Below, one piece after another: positions 33,889 through 54,102 of a stretch of 64,000 nt of DNA. Source of the DNA: Henricia sp. BOLD:AAB3569 (taxonomy: Eukaryota; Echinodermata; Asteroidea; Spinulosida; Echinasteridae); the NCBI GenBank assembly GCA_037783545.1, contig JBBELK010000062.1, forward strand, positions 806,001 to 870,000, read 5' to 3'. Position 1 is the first letter of the stretch. Each line of letters starts with the position of its first letter. The position numbers and the translations under genes were made by a program. The notes under the pieces were generated by a model, which was not told the origin of the DNA, searched no databases, and saw nothing but the letters and a program-made list of their open reading frames with translations.

Positions 33889-36800
33889 TCAAAAACTCAG
33901 GTTCCCCCCATCGCGAAGTATACACGGCTTCAATCTGTCAAAATGCACAACTTGGCGCTGACGTCTAGCATTCGGCACTTTGATGCGGTAGTTCGCGTCC
34001 GAGAATTTGTCTAGTACGTCACATGGTCCTTTCCATTGTCCTTTAAGTTTAGAGGACAGTCCAATGGATTTCGCGGGACAATACAACCAGACGCGATCAC
34101 CGACATCGTACGGATGCCCATGCATACGTGCGTCGTAGAGCTTCTTGTGACGTTTCTGCTCCCCGTCCGCGTGTTGCCTAGCAACATCAAAAGCTCCCTC
34201 CAGCTTGTCCCGAACGTCCATCGCGTAAGACTGGGGTTGGTACACCGGAGCGTCTGGTACTGGACCTGCTAAAATATCTACAGGCAAATGTACTTCTCTT
34301 CCAACTATTAGGGCTAGCACACGTGGTTTCTTGTTCAGAAGCCCGGTATGCCATTAAAACAAAAGGCAAATGTTCATCCCAGTCAGTTTGTTCTTCATTA
34401 CAATACATACTAAGCATTGTTTGTACCGTACGATTCATACGTTCTACTAAACCATCGGATTGAGGGTGATACGCAGTGGTGCGCGTTTTATCAATATCTA
34501 ACATGTCACATAGTGTACCAAATAATCTTGACTCAAAATTTGACCCTTGGTCACTATGAATCTGCAACGGAATCCCGTAACGGCAAATAAATTCCGTGAC
34601 CAAAACTTTGGCTACGGTGTAAGCCTGTTGGTCAGGTAATGGATAGGCCTCGGCCCATTTAGTAAAATAATCCATTACTACTAAAATGTACACATTACCA
34701 TTACGTGTGGTAGGCAATGGGCCCATTATATCCAGTGCAATCCGCTCAAAGGGAGCGCCTGTGGGAGCTAACTGCAAAGCCGCCCTAAACTTCTGTTTAG
34801 GGGCTTTTCGTGCTTGACACGCGATACAGCTATTCACCCACATATCGACTTTATGTCGGTAGCCAACCCAGTAGTACTTTTTCTGGACTCTCTTAAAAGT
34901 ACGTTTTTGACCAAGATGTCCACTAGTACGATTATCGTGACTTTGTTTCAGAACTTCTTCTTGTAGCTTTGATGGTACAATTAATTGATAGGTAACCGAT
35001 TGTTTTTTGCAACGGCTTACACGGTACAAAAGACCATTTTTCAATACAAGTTTATCCCATTGAAACCAGAGAGATTTTGTCTCTCTCGACAAACCAGTTA
35101 CCTCTCTGCCAAGAGGGCGCTGTTGATCAGAAAGCCACTGTAGTACAGGCGTTAACACCGGATCTTCACTCTGAGCTTGACGGATAGCATTGTGGTCCCA
35201 TCCTGTGGCTAAGAAAACTCCAAAACAATAACCGTTAATTTGATCAAAATTGTGGCTTTCTTCATCAGGCCGTCTTGACAGAGCATCAGCATTCTGATGC
35301 TTAATACCCGATCGATGGTGAACATCAAATTCAAAAGTACTAAGTACTTCTAACCATCGTGCTATTTGACCTTCTGTTTGTTTTGAATTTAAAAGCCATT
35401 TCAGTGAAGCATGGTCTGTTCTTATCACAAACTTCTTACCATAAAGGTAGTGTCGAAAATGCTTAACGTAAGTCACCAATGCTAATAATTCTTGTCTGGT
35501 AACACTATACCTTCGTTCAGCCTTAGTTAACTTACGACTAGCATAACTTATCACGTGTTCTTTGCCATCTACATTTTGTGAAAGAACAGCTCCAATGCCA
35601 TCAGAGCTGGCGTCGGTGTCTAAAATGAACGGGCAAGTGAAGTCTGGATAACTAAGTATTGGGGCGGATACCAAGGCATGTCTTAACCGACAAAATGCAT
35701 CGTGGCATTCTTCGCTCCAAACAAAGTCAACATTCTTTTGCGTCAATTTATGCAAAGGGCTGCTATTTGTGCAAAATTCTCAACGAAACGTCTGTAATAG
35801 GAACACAGCCCCAAGAAACTTTTGACTTGTTTCAGGTTCGTCGGAATAGGCCAATCTTGGACACGTTGGATTTTGTCAGGGTCAGTAGATATGCCTTGTC
35901 TGGAAACAACATGGCCCAAAAATAGGACTTCAGTTTGCATGAAAGTACATTTCTTGGATTTTAGTTTCAAACCAGACTGTGTTAGTGTACTCAAAACAGC
36001 ATCTAATCTTTCGATATGTTCATCGAAAGATTTAACAAGATGATGATATCGTCAAGATAAATCAAACATACTTTCCAATGAAGACCAGCTAGGACGCGTT
36101 CCATTAAACGCTCGAAAGTGGCTGGGGCATTACAAAGCCCAAATGGCATGACATTAAATTCGTAGAGACCAGTGCCAGCCGAAAAGGCAGTTTTAGGACG
36201 GTCACTGGGTTCGATCTCTACTTGCCAATACCCACTTGCCAAATCTAGGGTACTAAACCATTGTGAGCCATGGAGCGCGTCCAAGCTGTCGTCAATCCTC
36301 GGAAGAGGATACGCATCTTTTTGGGTTACAGCGTTTAGTTTACGGTAATCAATACAAAATCTTAAACTACCGTCCTTTTTACGTACTAAAACAACTGGTG
36401 ATAACCAAGGACTTTGGGATGGACTTATCACATCTTTATCTAGCATGTTGTCTATTTCAGTTTTAACCTCATCTCTTTGGTGGTAGGGCACTCGTCTAAA
36501 TGCCTGACGAATTGGAATATGATCACCCGTATATATGCGATGTTGTTCGCATTTAGTACGGCCTATTTCACCATTTGTAGCAAAGGCAGACATATGGTTA
36601 CAAAGTAAAGTATTCAACTTTGTTTTCTGTTCAGTGTTTAGTTCCTCTGAACTACGAGACAACAATTCGTCAAATTCCTTATCTTGATTTGAAGTTAGGA
36701 GTGTGTTGTCTGGTTCAGGCTGATCATACAATGTTGAAACTATCTCAGCTGGTTGGAATAAAGCGAGATGTGTTCCTTTGTACAACACAATCGAATCTGG

Positions 36801-37376
36801 CTGTACATTGAGTACTCTGACAGGTACATCATTGTTGTCTCTGTAGACTAAAGTACGTGCAACACACACACCTTTGTCCCGTACTACCTTAGAGGTTGGT
36901 TCAATCATGCCTACATGAGTTGTGCCTTTTATAGGAGTTTTACCGTGAACAATAACCTCCTGACCAGGTTGAATGGTTACAGTGTGGTCTAGAGTCACTC
37001 GACAACAATGGGACGACGTTTCTTTGAACATACGTATTCTACTCCCATTTACAGTTAGGTAGCTTTTTCCAGGGTTTACAACGCAATCATGTTGGCCAAG
37101 AAAATCCATTCCAAGAATTCCTGCTGGACTTATGTTGGCTACAATAACCGATTGTTGGAATTCCACATTGGCTAATTCCAATTTAATCGTAACCTGCCCG
37201 TACACGTGAATTAAAGTGCCATCGGCTGCAACGATTGGCAAATCGCATGGACCGAGATTGCGTTGTACACTTTCTGGAAATTGTTCAAAAATGGAAGGAT
37301 GAACAACTGTATAGGATGATCCTGTGTCAATTAACATTTTGACGGCCACCCCGTAGATGTTTGCAAACACAAGCAA
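33889..37376 (-). pseudogene. Ty3-type pol: protease, RT, RNase H, integrase, three frame breaks
   Basis: Protease has LIDTGSSYTVVHP near 37325. RT shows LDLASGYWQVEI, FGLCNAPATFERLM and the catalytic YLDD near 36050. A one-base loss near 36035-36040 ends this frame, and a second near 35755 breaks the join between RT and RNase H. RNase H (DTDASSDGIGAVL, TDHASLKW) leads to integrase with an HHCC zinc finger (HLGQKRTF to CIACQARK, about 34800-34960) and a D,D,E core (LDIMGPLP, SDQGSNFE, VERMNRT). A third break near 34320-34345 separates the integrase core from its C-terminal part ending at 33889. The frame is also open upstream of 37376 and overlaps the end of gag, so the product probably came from frameshifting. 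No envelope gene is present. Confidence 0.85.
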
Positions 37377-37438
37377 ACTCCTACCAATATGAGTGTTTGT
37401 GTCTAATGGTTGCGCGTCGACTCCACGAGCAACCTTAT

Positions 37439-38545
37439 CTAGTTTAAAGGTGTCTGCCTCGTTTGGTCACCTCTCTGCATATGCATTATATTACTCTGAT
37501 CAGAAGTGTCGTAACCAAAAGCTCTAACTGCATTTTGTTGTGCCGGCAGTTTGCAAAATCTACGTATGTGGCCAATTTTTCCACAGTTATAACATTCTTT
37601 GCTTTTACGGTTGTACGTTTGCAACAAATTTTGAACAAGCTTCATGTTTTCGTCAAGTTTACGTTCCAATACAGAAATTCGTTCATCAATTGAAGTGCTC
37701 TCTTTAGGCCCTTTATTCTCTTGCACACTAGCTAGTCGCTGCTGCTGTTGCGTAGCTGGCATGGCCATAGCAGCCGTTTCAGCTTGCAAAATGCCCTCCT
37801 CCCGTTGTGCAATGCGTAATGCGTCCTTAAGAGATTTAGGGTCAGAGCGGCGCACTTCAGCCCTTATAGCAGATGGTCGTACAGCGTCTACAAAATAGCT
37901 TACCGCTACGTGTTCTGCATTCATTGTGTCCATTTGCGGATATGCTTTGCTGATTAGCGTGCGGATGTCCTGCGCTAACGCGGCAAATTTTTCGCCTTGC
38001 TTGCGTTCGCGTTGCTTTAGCTGTGTGCGATACGCATCGACACTATGTATCGGGCCAAAGCGAGCACTCAATTCGTCAACAACAAAATCATAATTATGTT
38101 TATACATATCAGGAATGTTACGATACAATTTAAGTGCTTCCCCTCTCAAGCATACAGCTAGTTGCGTTACCCTTTCATCATTACGTTTCTAGTTATTTAT
38201 TTCAGCACAAAGTTTAAAATGTACAACCCAATCCTGAAAATTACCACTACCATCATAATTGCCAGGAACTCGTTTTGTGTCAACGTAAACCACCTTAGTT
38301 AATCGATCTTTGCTTTCTGAGTTAAGTGAAATTTGAGTATCTACACAGGAGGGAATGGGGGAGTAATGATCGCCAGCCACCCGAGTTCTGCGCAGAACAT
38401 GTTCTCGATACATAGAACTTATTTCATGTTCAAGTTCAGTTATTTCTTGCTTAATTTTCGCACGTCTGGATTTTGGAGTAGACACTCTTATCTGCTCTAT
38501 CCCCATTCCTGAAAGGCTAGGGCTCGAAATCTGTCTCTCTGCCAT
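37439..38545 (-). pseudogene. Ty3-type gag with one in-frame stop
   Basis: Starts at an ATG at 38545. One TAG (38189-38191) interrupts an otherwise continuous frame; it is in the position of a Trp codon by one G-to-A change, which is inference. Near 37540-37590 the sequence ECYNCGKIGHIRRFC is a C-X2-C-X4-H-X4-C zinc knuckle that would bind the genomic RNA. The preceding region has the YFVDAVRP-type capsid helices usual in Ty3 gag. The protein would assemble the cytoplasmic particle. Confidence 0.8.
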
Positions 38546-38611
38546 TTATAAATAATCAATTTTTATTATTATTTTTTGGATAGAGAAAGAAAAAAAAAAA
38601 AAAAAAAAAAA

Positions 38612-39056
38612 CGGCGGACGAAAGCCGAATGGCTTAAGCCACGCCTGTAAAAACAACAATTAACTATCCAAAGACTCGTAATGATTATGCAGTGAGACAG
38701 ACAACGAAGTTATGCCCGTGAAAACATTTTAATATATACATTTACAAAAATAAGGACAGAGCAGAGAAAAGCTAACTTACATATATAAGGACAGTGCAGC
38801 AGGCTGGCTGGCAATCATCAGCTCCCGATACAAAAAGTAACAAACGTATAACTATCAACGTATAACAACAAAAATGACCCAACGAAACAGCACTGCACTG
38901 CCCTTATATATAATATACCGGTTCATTCAACCAAAACAAGAATGTAAAGAATGCAAGTACTTGTAACTAAAAGAACTTAAGGGATGCAAGGACAAACGTA
39001 AAGAATATAAATACTTGTGTACTCCGGAGCACAAACAAAAACCCCTCTTCGTCACA
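38612..39056 (-). repeat. 5' LTR of the Ty3-type element, end missing
   Basis: Matches 33318-33762 with two substitutions. The part next to the internal region is replaced by a run of about 23 A (38589-38611), so the normal LTR end and primer-binding site are lost. The A run may mark a real deletion or an assembly join. Confidence 0.85.
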
Positions 39057-39060
39057 ATAT

Positions 39061-39441
39061 CAACTGTTAGGGTTGAATCTCCTCTTTAAAACGACACCAT
39101 GATCATGTCATTATGTTTTCGGTTGACTGAGCAGTAACCAGTGTTATATCAGGGGCCTAGTTTTAGATTTGACCGTTCTCAATGCCAGCAAACTTCGCAT
39201 AAATCAATTTTTACCGCAGCTGTCTATTACGTGTGCCCTGTGTGACACGGCGCCGGCCGAGACGGTGACACGGTAACTTTTTGCGTGGAGGCGCAGCAGT
39301 CTTTTAACTGTGTCTACCACGGACGTGTAATTTAACAGAAGATGGTTTAACAAAAGGACATGTGAGTAGGATACAATATTTTATGTTATTTCAGTCTTAT
39401 TTAAGACAGTCCACTCTCTACAAGAAAGTAATTGTATGTTA
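39061..39441. other. Intergenic, no gene recognised
   Basis: Sequence between the LTR element and the piggyBac-like remnant. I see no gene or repeat. Confidence 0.4.
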
Positions 39442-40018
39442 TTAACCCTTTCAATACCAATGTCGACAGCGCAACGCAGTGTGCTTCCGTACCAATGTCG
39501 AGTAAACTCGACAACAGAAGGCCGCTGTATTCAAGGAGCTGCATTATTTGCGTTTGCTGCCCTCTGTTGTTAAATTTTATATAGTCAGGAAGTCCATTGA
39601 CCTAGCTTTACAATGGTGTATAACACGTGTGGGGTTTCCATTACGATTTTCCGAGAAAAACAACACGCAACAAATTTTCTTCTGTTTTTTTGGGACAAAA
39701 TATCACCATTATGGGTGATCGTGACGCGTAAATAATAGCAGAGTTATTTGCTGATAGTGACTCCGATATAGATTTGAAAAGTTCTGAACATGAACTTAGT
39801 GAGGATTCCGATGAATCTAGTGAAGTTTCTTCCATGTCTACGTCGTTGGATGACAACGATATGCCTGGTCCGAGTGCTTCTACAACGGTCCGCCGTGCCG
39901 GTGGACGCGCGGGCCTCGGGTAGCTGGTGTCGCCGGTCAAGGTGGAGGAACCGCTCGTGGTCGTAAAAAGGCTAAACAAACGCCACTAAATCAAGTGTTT
40001 GGTATCATATAAAAGACC
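39442..40018 (+). mobile_element. piggyBac-like 5' remnant
   Basis: TTAACCCTTTCAATACC at 39442 has the TTAA plus CCC form of piggyBac ends, followed by the direct repeat TACCAATGTCGA at about 39455 and 39491. At about 39740-39900 the plus strand encodes an acidic stretch IAELFADSDSDIDLKSSEHE, resembling the N-terminus of piggyBac transposases, with an in-frame stop just before it. No right end or DDD core is found; the element stops before 40141. The right limit is a guess. Confidence 0.4.
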
Positions 40019-40489
40019 ATTTAATTGCCTACAAATAATATACACAATGAATTTCTGTAAAACGAAGTCTTCAAATGGAAAATTGAGGTTTACAAATAGT
40101 AAACATTGCAAGTTGCATAAAACAGTGTGTTGTGTGAAAGAGAATCAGTGAGGTTTCGGTGTGCACGGTTAGTGATTACGACTACGATTAGGCTCTTCCA
40201 GTCAATGTTATGTTTCCCGTAACATTTTTGTCAAGCCCAAATGAGGCAACTATTTCATTATTCATTATTCATTATTTTGTAGCATTTCATTATTTGCAAA
40301 ATAACGGCTATTTGATCAAAACTTAGCGTGCTCTATACCCTCTGATAGTGTGTTAGAACACAACCCTATAGCCATTGTTTGTGAAGTCATGGAAGTGGAC
40401 GGCTCTCTGCATATTTACTGGGGTGCACACTGCGGCTAGCAGTGTTGAGGAGAACCTCGTTTTCTCGGCAGGAAAATTAAGGCCAAACC

Positions 40490-41155
40490 TAAAACAAAAA
40501 ACGAATTTTAATTATGAAATGCTTAATTTTTTCTGAGTTGTCCAAAAAGCCTTAAAAATACTTGTCTCGACAGTGAATTGCTGGTTTGTTTTTTTAATTC
40601 CTGTTCGTATAGTGTTTTTCCTGCAAATTCACCTTGTTTGTTCATTTCCTGGTAACTTGATGAGCGGATCACAGCAATTATTTATTCATCTGATCCCATC
40701 CCAGAGGCCAAACCTAAAACAAAAACGAATGTTGATTATGAAATGCTTAATTTTTTCTGAGTTGTCAAAAAAGCCTTAAAAATACTTGTCTCGACAGTGA
40801 ATTGCTGGTTTGTTTTTTTAATTCGTGTTCGTATAGTGTATTTCCTGCAAATTCACCTTGTTTGTTCATTTCCTGGTAACTTGATGCGCGGATCACAGCA
40901 ACTATTTATTCATCTAATCCCATCCAAGATTAAGGCCAAACCTAAAACAAAAACGAATTTTGATTATGAAATGCTTAATTTTTTCTGAGTTGTCAAAAAA
41001 GCCTTAAAAATACTTGTCTCGACAGTAAATTGTTGGTTTGTTTGTTTTAATTCGTGTTCGTATAGTGTATTTCCTGCAAATTCGCCTTGTTTGTTCATTT
41101 CCTGGTAACTTGATGCGCGGATCACAGCAATTAATTATTTATCTAATCCGATCCC
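40490..41155 (+). repeat. Upstream ~226-bp direct repeats, three copies (unit 1)
   Basis: GAATTTTAATTATGAAATGC and variants begin near 40503, 40727 and 40955. Each copy carries TTGTCTCGACAGT, TTCGTATAGTG and ATTTCCTGGTAACTTGATG. They lie directly upstream of the promoter. Short open frames inside are not conserved as protein. Confidence 0.85.
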
Positions 41156-41163
41156 AGATGTAC

Positions 41164-41829
<666 letters not shown>

Positions 41830-41855
41830 ATTGCCAACCTCAAACAAAAAACACT

Positions 41856-41871
41856 GGCTCTTTTTAGAGCC
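41856..41871 (+). terminator. Histone mRNA stem-loop of unit 1 H3
   Basis: GGCTCTTTTTAGAGCC: a 6-bp stem with the canonical 4-base loop, followed by ACCACAAAAT and the purine-rich AAAAAAAGGAGATTGA that would pair with U7 snRNA. Cleavage is expected a few bases after ACCA. Confidence 0.93.
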
Positions 41872-42019
41872 ACCACAAAATAAAAAAAGGAGATTGATTC
41901 TTGCCTGACAAGTTAACAGTGATGATGCCATCAAGTCACAAAGCCCGTTCACGCGTCGCTGCACCTCTGTATTTGCGTTTACATCCTAAAAATAGCGTTA
42001 TTTTTACGCGACTGCAAAA

Positions 42020-42133
42020 CTGGCTTCTTGAAGGGCGCCGATTGCGGCACTCTGGAAGCGAAGCTCGGTCTAGAAATATTGGGCAATCTCACGGACGAGG
42101 CGCTGGAACGGCAGCTTGCGGATCAGAAGCTCA
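42020..42133 (-). pseudogene. Inverted 114-bp H3 fragment, unit 1
   Basis: Reverse complement of 41595-41708 of the same gene, with three mismatches clustered around 42080-42090. It covers the histone-fold codons from about S57 to E94. It lies downstream of the stem-loop, so only read-through transcripts would include both arms. Confidence 0.95.
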
Positions 42134-42830
42134 AAACTGAATGCATGCTATACATACACGCACACTTAGGATCTAAAGGTTTCAATTAAGTCGTGCTTCC
42201 GATTTGTACACACCATGCTTGGTTTACACATATGACAATTTACATTAGAAAGGTTGCAATTAAGTCGTGCTTCCGATTTTTACACACCATGCATGGTTTA
42301 CACATATGACAATTTACATTACTGCATAATGTATATGTTTACTTTACAGATATCCGCCGTTTTCCCATGTGCACATCGTCCAATGTGCATGCGTTGCATT
42401 GCTGCGATCGTACGCACGTTCCTTTCCAAAATGTGCACGTTGCGACTTGTTCGATCGTCAACCTCAAACAAAAAACACCGGCCCTTTTCAGAGCCACCAC
42501 AAAATCAAAAAAGAGATTGATTCTTGCCCGACAAGTTACAGTGATGATGCATAATGTATATGTTTACTATACAGATATCCGCCGTTTTCCCATGTACACA
42601 TCGTCCACTGTGCATGCGTTGCATTGCTACGATCGTACGCACGTTCCTTTCCAAAATTTGCACGTTGCGTTTTGTTCGACCGTCAACCACAAACAAAAAA
42701 CACCGGCTCTTTTCAGAGCCACCACAAAATAAAAAAAGAGATTGATTCTTGCCCGACAAGTTAACAGTGATGATGCCATCTAGTCACAAAGCCCGTTCAC
42801 GCGTCGCTGAAAACTGAATTTTGTCCTGAA
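42134..42830 (+). repeat. Orphan histone 3'-end repeat block, unit 1 (2 signals)
   Basis: Two histone stem-loops without any coding region: 42480-42495 (GGCCCT variant, one stem mismatch) and 42705-42720 (canonical). They are 225 bp apart and each has a purine-rich element behind it. The flanking sequence GATATCCGCCGTTTTCCCAT precedes each. Two ~75-bp copies of GGTTGCAATTAAGTCGTGCT sit at the start of the block. Confidence 0.9.
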
Positions 42831-42879
42831 AATACCAATCATTTAAAACAAAACAAAATCAATGTATGAGGTATATAAA

Positions 42880-43042
42880 ACAAATATTGACTGCTTTTAT
42901 TCGGGTGATGATGCAAACTACCGTTCCTCGGTGATCTTGAAACGGCAGTCCTGCGGCCTCGGGAAAATAGCAGGACTGCCTTTTCAAGATCACCTCGGGA
43001 CGATAGTTTGCACCATCACCCTCATGAGCAGTCAATATTTGT
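42880..43042 (+). repeat. 163-bp imperfect hairpin, unit 1
   Basis: The ends ACAAATATTGACTGC and GCAGTCAATATTTGT and the inner arms (GTGATCTTGAAACGGCAGTC with GACTGCCTTTTCAAGATCAC) pair over about 70 bp at roughly 85-90%. The loop is about 15 nt. It could be a small MITE or a microRNA-like precursor; no target duplication is clear. Confidence 0.75.
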
Positions 43043-43064
43043 ACACTATTCACCACATAAATGT

Positions 43065-43066
43065 TC

Positions 43067-43097
<31 letters not shown>

Positions 43098-43369
43098 ATA
43101 TTTTATGGCATCTTCGGCAACTAAGGCCCTTTATGCCATCAACTATACGGTGTTAGCTTTAACTATACTATATTGATCAACTTGAGATGATGAAGAAGGA
43201 GTTGCAGTTTTAGAAGTGGGAGGAAAATCCCCCAGAGAAATGCCCCAGTGGAAAACCCACGCGGTCAAGTAGGGACTGCAAACTCAATCCACATACACGC
43301 CCCGGATTCGAACCCGGGATGTCAGAGGTGAAAGGCGAGGAAAGAACCCGTACGCCAACCCGACCGCCC
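43065..43369 (-). mobile_element. SINE in H3 unit 1, 12-bp TSD
   Basis: On the minus strand GTTGGCGTACGGG (A box) and GGTTCGAATCC (B box) head a SINE of the same family as 14721-15039. Its 3' tail is (AAC)n, seen as GTT repeats at 43068-43096, longest in this unit. CCACATAAATGT flanks it at 43053-43064 and 43370-43381. Confidence 0.85.
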
Positions 43370-43776
43370 CCACATAAATGTGACATTTGTACGTTACCTT
43401 ATAGGTACAGAATCAGTGAGATTTCGGTGTGCACGGTTAGTGATTACGACTACGATTAGGCTCTTCCAGTCAATGTTATGTTTCCCGTAACATTTTTGTC
43501 AAGCCCAAATGAGGCAACTATTTCATTATTCATTATTCATTATTTTGTAGCATTTCATTATTTGCAAAATAACGGCTATTTGATCAAAACTTAGCGTGCT
43601 CTATACCCTCTGATAGTGTGTTAGAACACAACCCTATAGCCATTGTTTGTGAAGTCATGGAAGTGGACGGCTCTCTGCATATTTACTGGGGTGCACACTG
43701 CGGCTAGCAGTGTTGAGGAGAACCTCATCCCAGACTTTTGCTTCTGTTTTCTCGGCAGGAAAATTAAGGCCAAACC

Positions 43777-44215
43777 TAAAACAAAAAACGAATTTTGATT
43801 ATGAAATGCTTAATTTTTTCTGAGTTGTCCAAAAAGCCTTAAAAATACTTGTCTCGACAGTGAATTGCTGGTTTGTTTTTTTAATTCCTGTTCGTATAGT
43901 GTTTTTCCTGCAAATTCACCTTGTTTGTTCATTTCCTGGTAACTTGATGCGCGGATCACAGCAATTATTTATTCATCTAATCCCATCCCAGAGGCCAAAC
44001 CTAAAACAAAAACGAATGTTGATTATGAAATGCTTAATTTTTTCTGAGTTGTCAAAAAAGCCTTAAAAATACTTGTCTCGACAGTAAATTGCTGGTTTGT
44101 TTGTTTTAATTCGTGTTCGTATAGTGTATTTCCTGCAAATTCGCCTTGTTTGTTCATTTCCTGGTAACTTGATGCGCGGATCACAGCAATTAACTATTTA
44201 TCTAATCCGATCCCA
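43777..44215 (+). repeat. Upstream ~224-bp direct repeats, two copies (unit 2)
   Basis: Copies begin near 43790 and 44014. The third copy of unit 1 is missing. Confidence 0.85.
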
Positions 44216-44222
44216 GATGTAC

Positions 44223-44876
<654 letters not shown>

Positions 44877-44902
44877 ATTGCCAACCTCAAACAAAAAACA
44901 CT

Positions 44903-44919
44903 GGCTCTTTTTTAGAGCC
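44903..44919 (+). terminator. Histone stem-loop of unit 2 H3, five-base loop
   Basis: GGCTCTTTTTTAGAGCC has one T more than unit 1, so the loop becomes five bases. The stem is intact. The downstream element is AAAAAAAGGAGATTGA. Confidence 0.9.
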
Positions 44920-45054
44920 ACCACAAAATAAAAAAAGGAGATTGATTCTTGCCTGACAAGTTAACAGTGATGATGCCATCAAGTCACAAAGCCCGTTCAC
45001 GCGTCGCTGCACCTCTGTATTTGCGTTTACATCCTAAAAATAGCGTTATTTTTA

Positions 45055-48540
<3,486 letters not shown>

Positions 48541-48607
48541 ACTGAATTTTGTCCTGAAAATACCAATCATTTAAAACAAAAAAAAATCAATGTATGAGGT
48601 ATATAAA

Positions 48608-48770
48608 ACAAATATTGACTGCTTTTATTCGGGTGATGATGCAAACTACCGTTCCTCGGTGATCTTGAAACGGCAGTCCTGCGGCCTCGGGAAAATAGCA
48701 GGACTGCCTTTTCAAGATCACCTCGGGACGATAGTTTGCACCATCACCCTCATGAGCAGTCAATATTTGT
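48608..48770 (+). repeat. 163-bp imperfect hairpin, unit 2
   Basis: Same hairpin as at 42880, without visible change in the arms. Confidence 0.75.
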
Positions 48771-48792
48771 ACACTATTCACCACATAAATGT

Positions 48793-49085
48793 TGTTGTTG
48801 TTGTTGTTGTTGTATATTTTATGGCATCTTCGGCAACTAAGGCCCTTTATGCCATCAACTATACGGTGTTAGCTTTAACTATACTATATTGATCAACTTG
48901 AGATGATGAAGAAGGAGTTGCAGTTTTAGAAGTGGGAGGAAATTCCCCCAGAGAAATGCCCCAGTGGAAAACCCACGCGGTCAAGTAGGGACTGCAAACT
49001 CAATCCACATACACGCCCCGGATTCGAACCCGGGATGTCAGAGGTGAAAGGCGAGGAAAGAACCCGTACGCCAACCCGACCGCCC
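48793..49085 (-). mobile_element. SINE in H3 unit 2
   Basis: Flanked by CCACATAAATGT at 48781-48792 and 49086-49097. The (AAC)n tail is four repeats shorter than in unit 1. Confidence 0.85.
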
Positions 49086-49492
49086 CCACATAAATGTGAC
49101 ATTTGTACGTTACCTTATAGGTACAGAATCAGTGAGGTTTCGGTGTGCACGGTTAGTGATTACGACTACGATTAGGCTCTTCCAGTCAATGTTATGTTTC
49201 CCGTAACATTTTTGTCAAGCCCAAATGAGGCATCTATTTCATTATTCATTATTCATTATTTTGTAGCATTTCATTATTTGCAAAATAACGGCTATTTGAT
49301 CAAAACTTAGCGTGCTCTATACCCTCTGATAGTGTGTTAGAACACAACCCTATAGCCATTGTTTGTGAAGTCATGGAAGTGGACGGCTCTCTGCATATTT
49401 ACTGGGGTGCACACTGCGGCTAGCAGTGTTGAGGAGAACCTCATCCCAGACTTTTGCTTCTGTTTTCTCGGCAGGAAAATTAAGGCCAAACC

Positions 49493-49931
49493 TAAAACAA
49501 AAAACGAATTTTGATTATGAAATGCTTATTTTTTTCTGAGTTGTCCAAAAAGCCTTAAAAATACTTGTCTCGACAGTGAATTGCTGGTTTGTTTTTTTAA
49601 TTCCTGTTCGTATAGTGTTTTTCCTGCAAATTCACCTTGTTTGTTCATTTCCTGGTAACTTGATGCGCGGATCACAGCAATTATTTATTCATCTAATCCC
49701 ATCCCAGAGGCCAAACCTAAAACAAAAACGAATGTTGATTATGAAATGCTTAATTTTTTCTGAGTTGTCAAAAAAGCCTTAAAAATACTTGTCTCGACAG
49801 TAAATTGCTGGTTTGTTTGTTTTAATTCGTGTTCGTATAGTGTATTTCCTGCAAATTCGCCTTGTTTGTTCATTTCCTGGTAACTTGATGCGCGGATCAC
49901 AGCAATTAACTATTTATCTAATCCGATCCCA
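49493..49931 (+). repeat. Upstream direct repeats, unit 3
   Basis: Two copies as in unit 2. A T replaces A in TGCTTATTTTTTTCTG of the first copy, shared with units 4 and 5. Confidence 0.8.
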
Positions 49932-49938
49932 GATGTAC

Positions 49939-50604
<666 letters not shown>

Positions 50605-50630
50605 ATTGCCAACCTCAAACAAAAAACACT

Positions 50631-50647
50631 GGCTCTTTTTTAGAGCC
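50631..50647 (+). terminator. Histone stem-loop of unit 3 H3, five-base loop
   Basis: GGCTCTTTTTTAGAGCC, the same one-base loop expansion as unit 2. Confidence 0.9.
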
Positions 50648-50782
50648 ACCACAAAATAAAAAAAGGAGATTGATTCTTGCCTGACAAGTTAACAGTGATG
50701 ATGCCATCAAGTCACAAAGCCCGTTCACGCGTCGCTGCACCTCTGTATTTGCGTTTACATCCTAAAAATAGCGTTATTTTTA

Positions 50783-54035
<3,253 letters not shown>

Positions 54036-54102
54036 ACTGAATTTTGTCCTGAAAATACCAATCATTTAAAACAAAAAAAAATCAATGTATGAGGTATATA
54101 AA

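Larger units (their letters stand above)
33291..39056 (-). mobile_element. Ty3-type LTR retrotransposon, coding regions broken
   Basis: The left LTR is complete (33291-33762, TG...CA). The right one (38612-39056) lacks the first 27 bases and meets an A run instead. ATAT flanks both ends (33287-33290 and 39057-39060). The gene order on the minus strand is gag, protease, RT, RNase H, integrase, which defines the Ty3 group. A purine-rich AGGGCAGGGAGTAA lies just inside the 3' LTR as a polypurine tract. No primer-binding site is evident next to the damaged 5' LTR. The LTRs differ at only two positions over about 440 bp, suggesting a recent insertion, while gag has one stop and pol three frame breaks. 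Confidence 0.9.
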
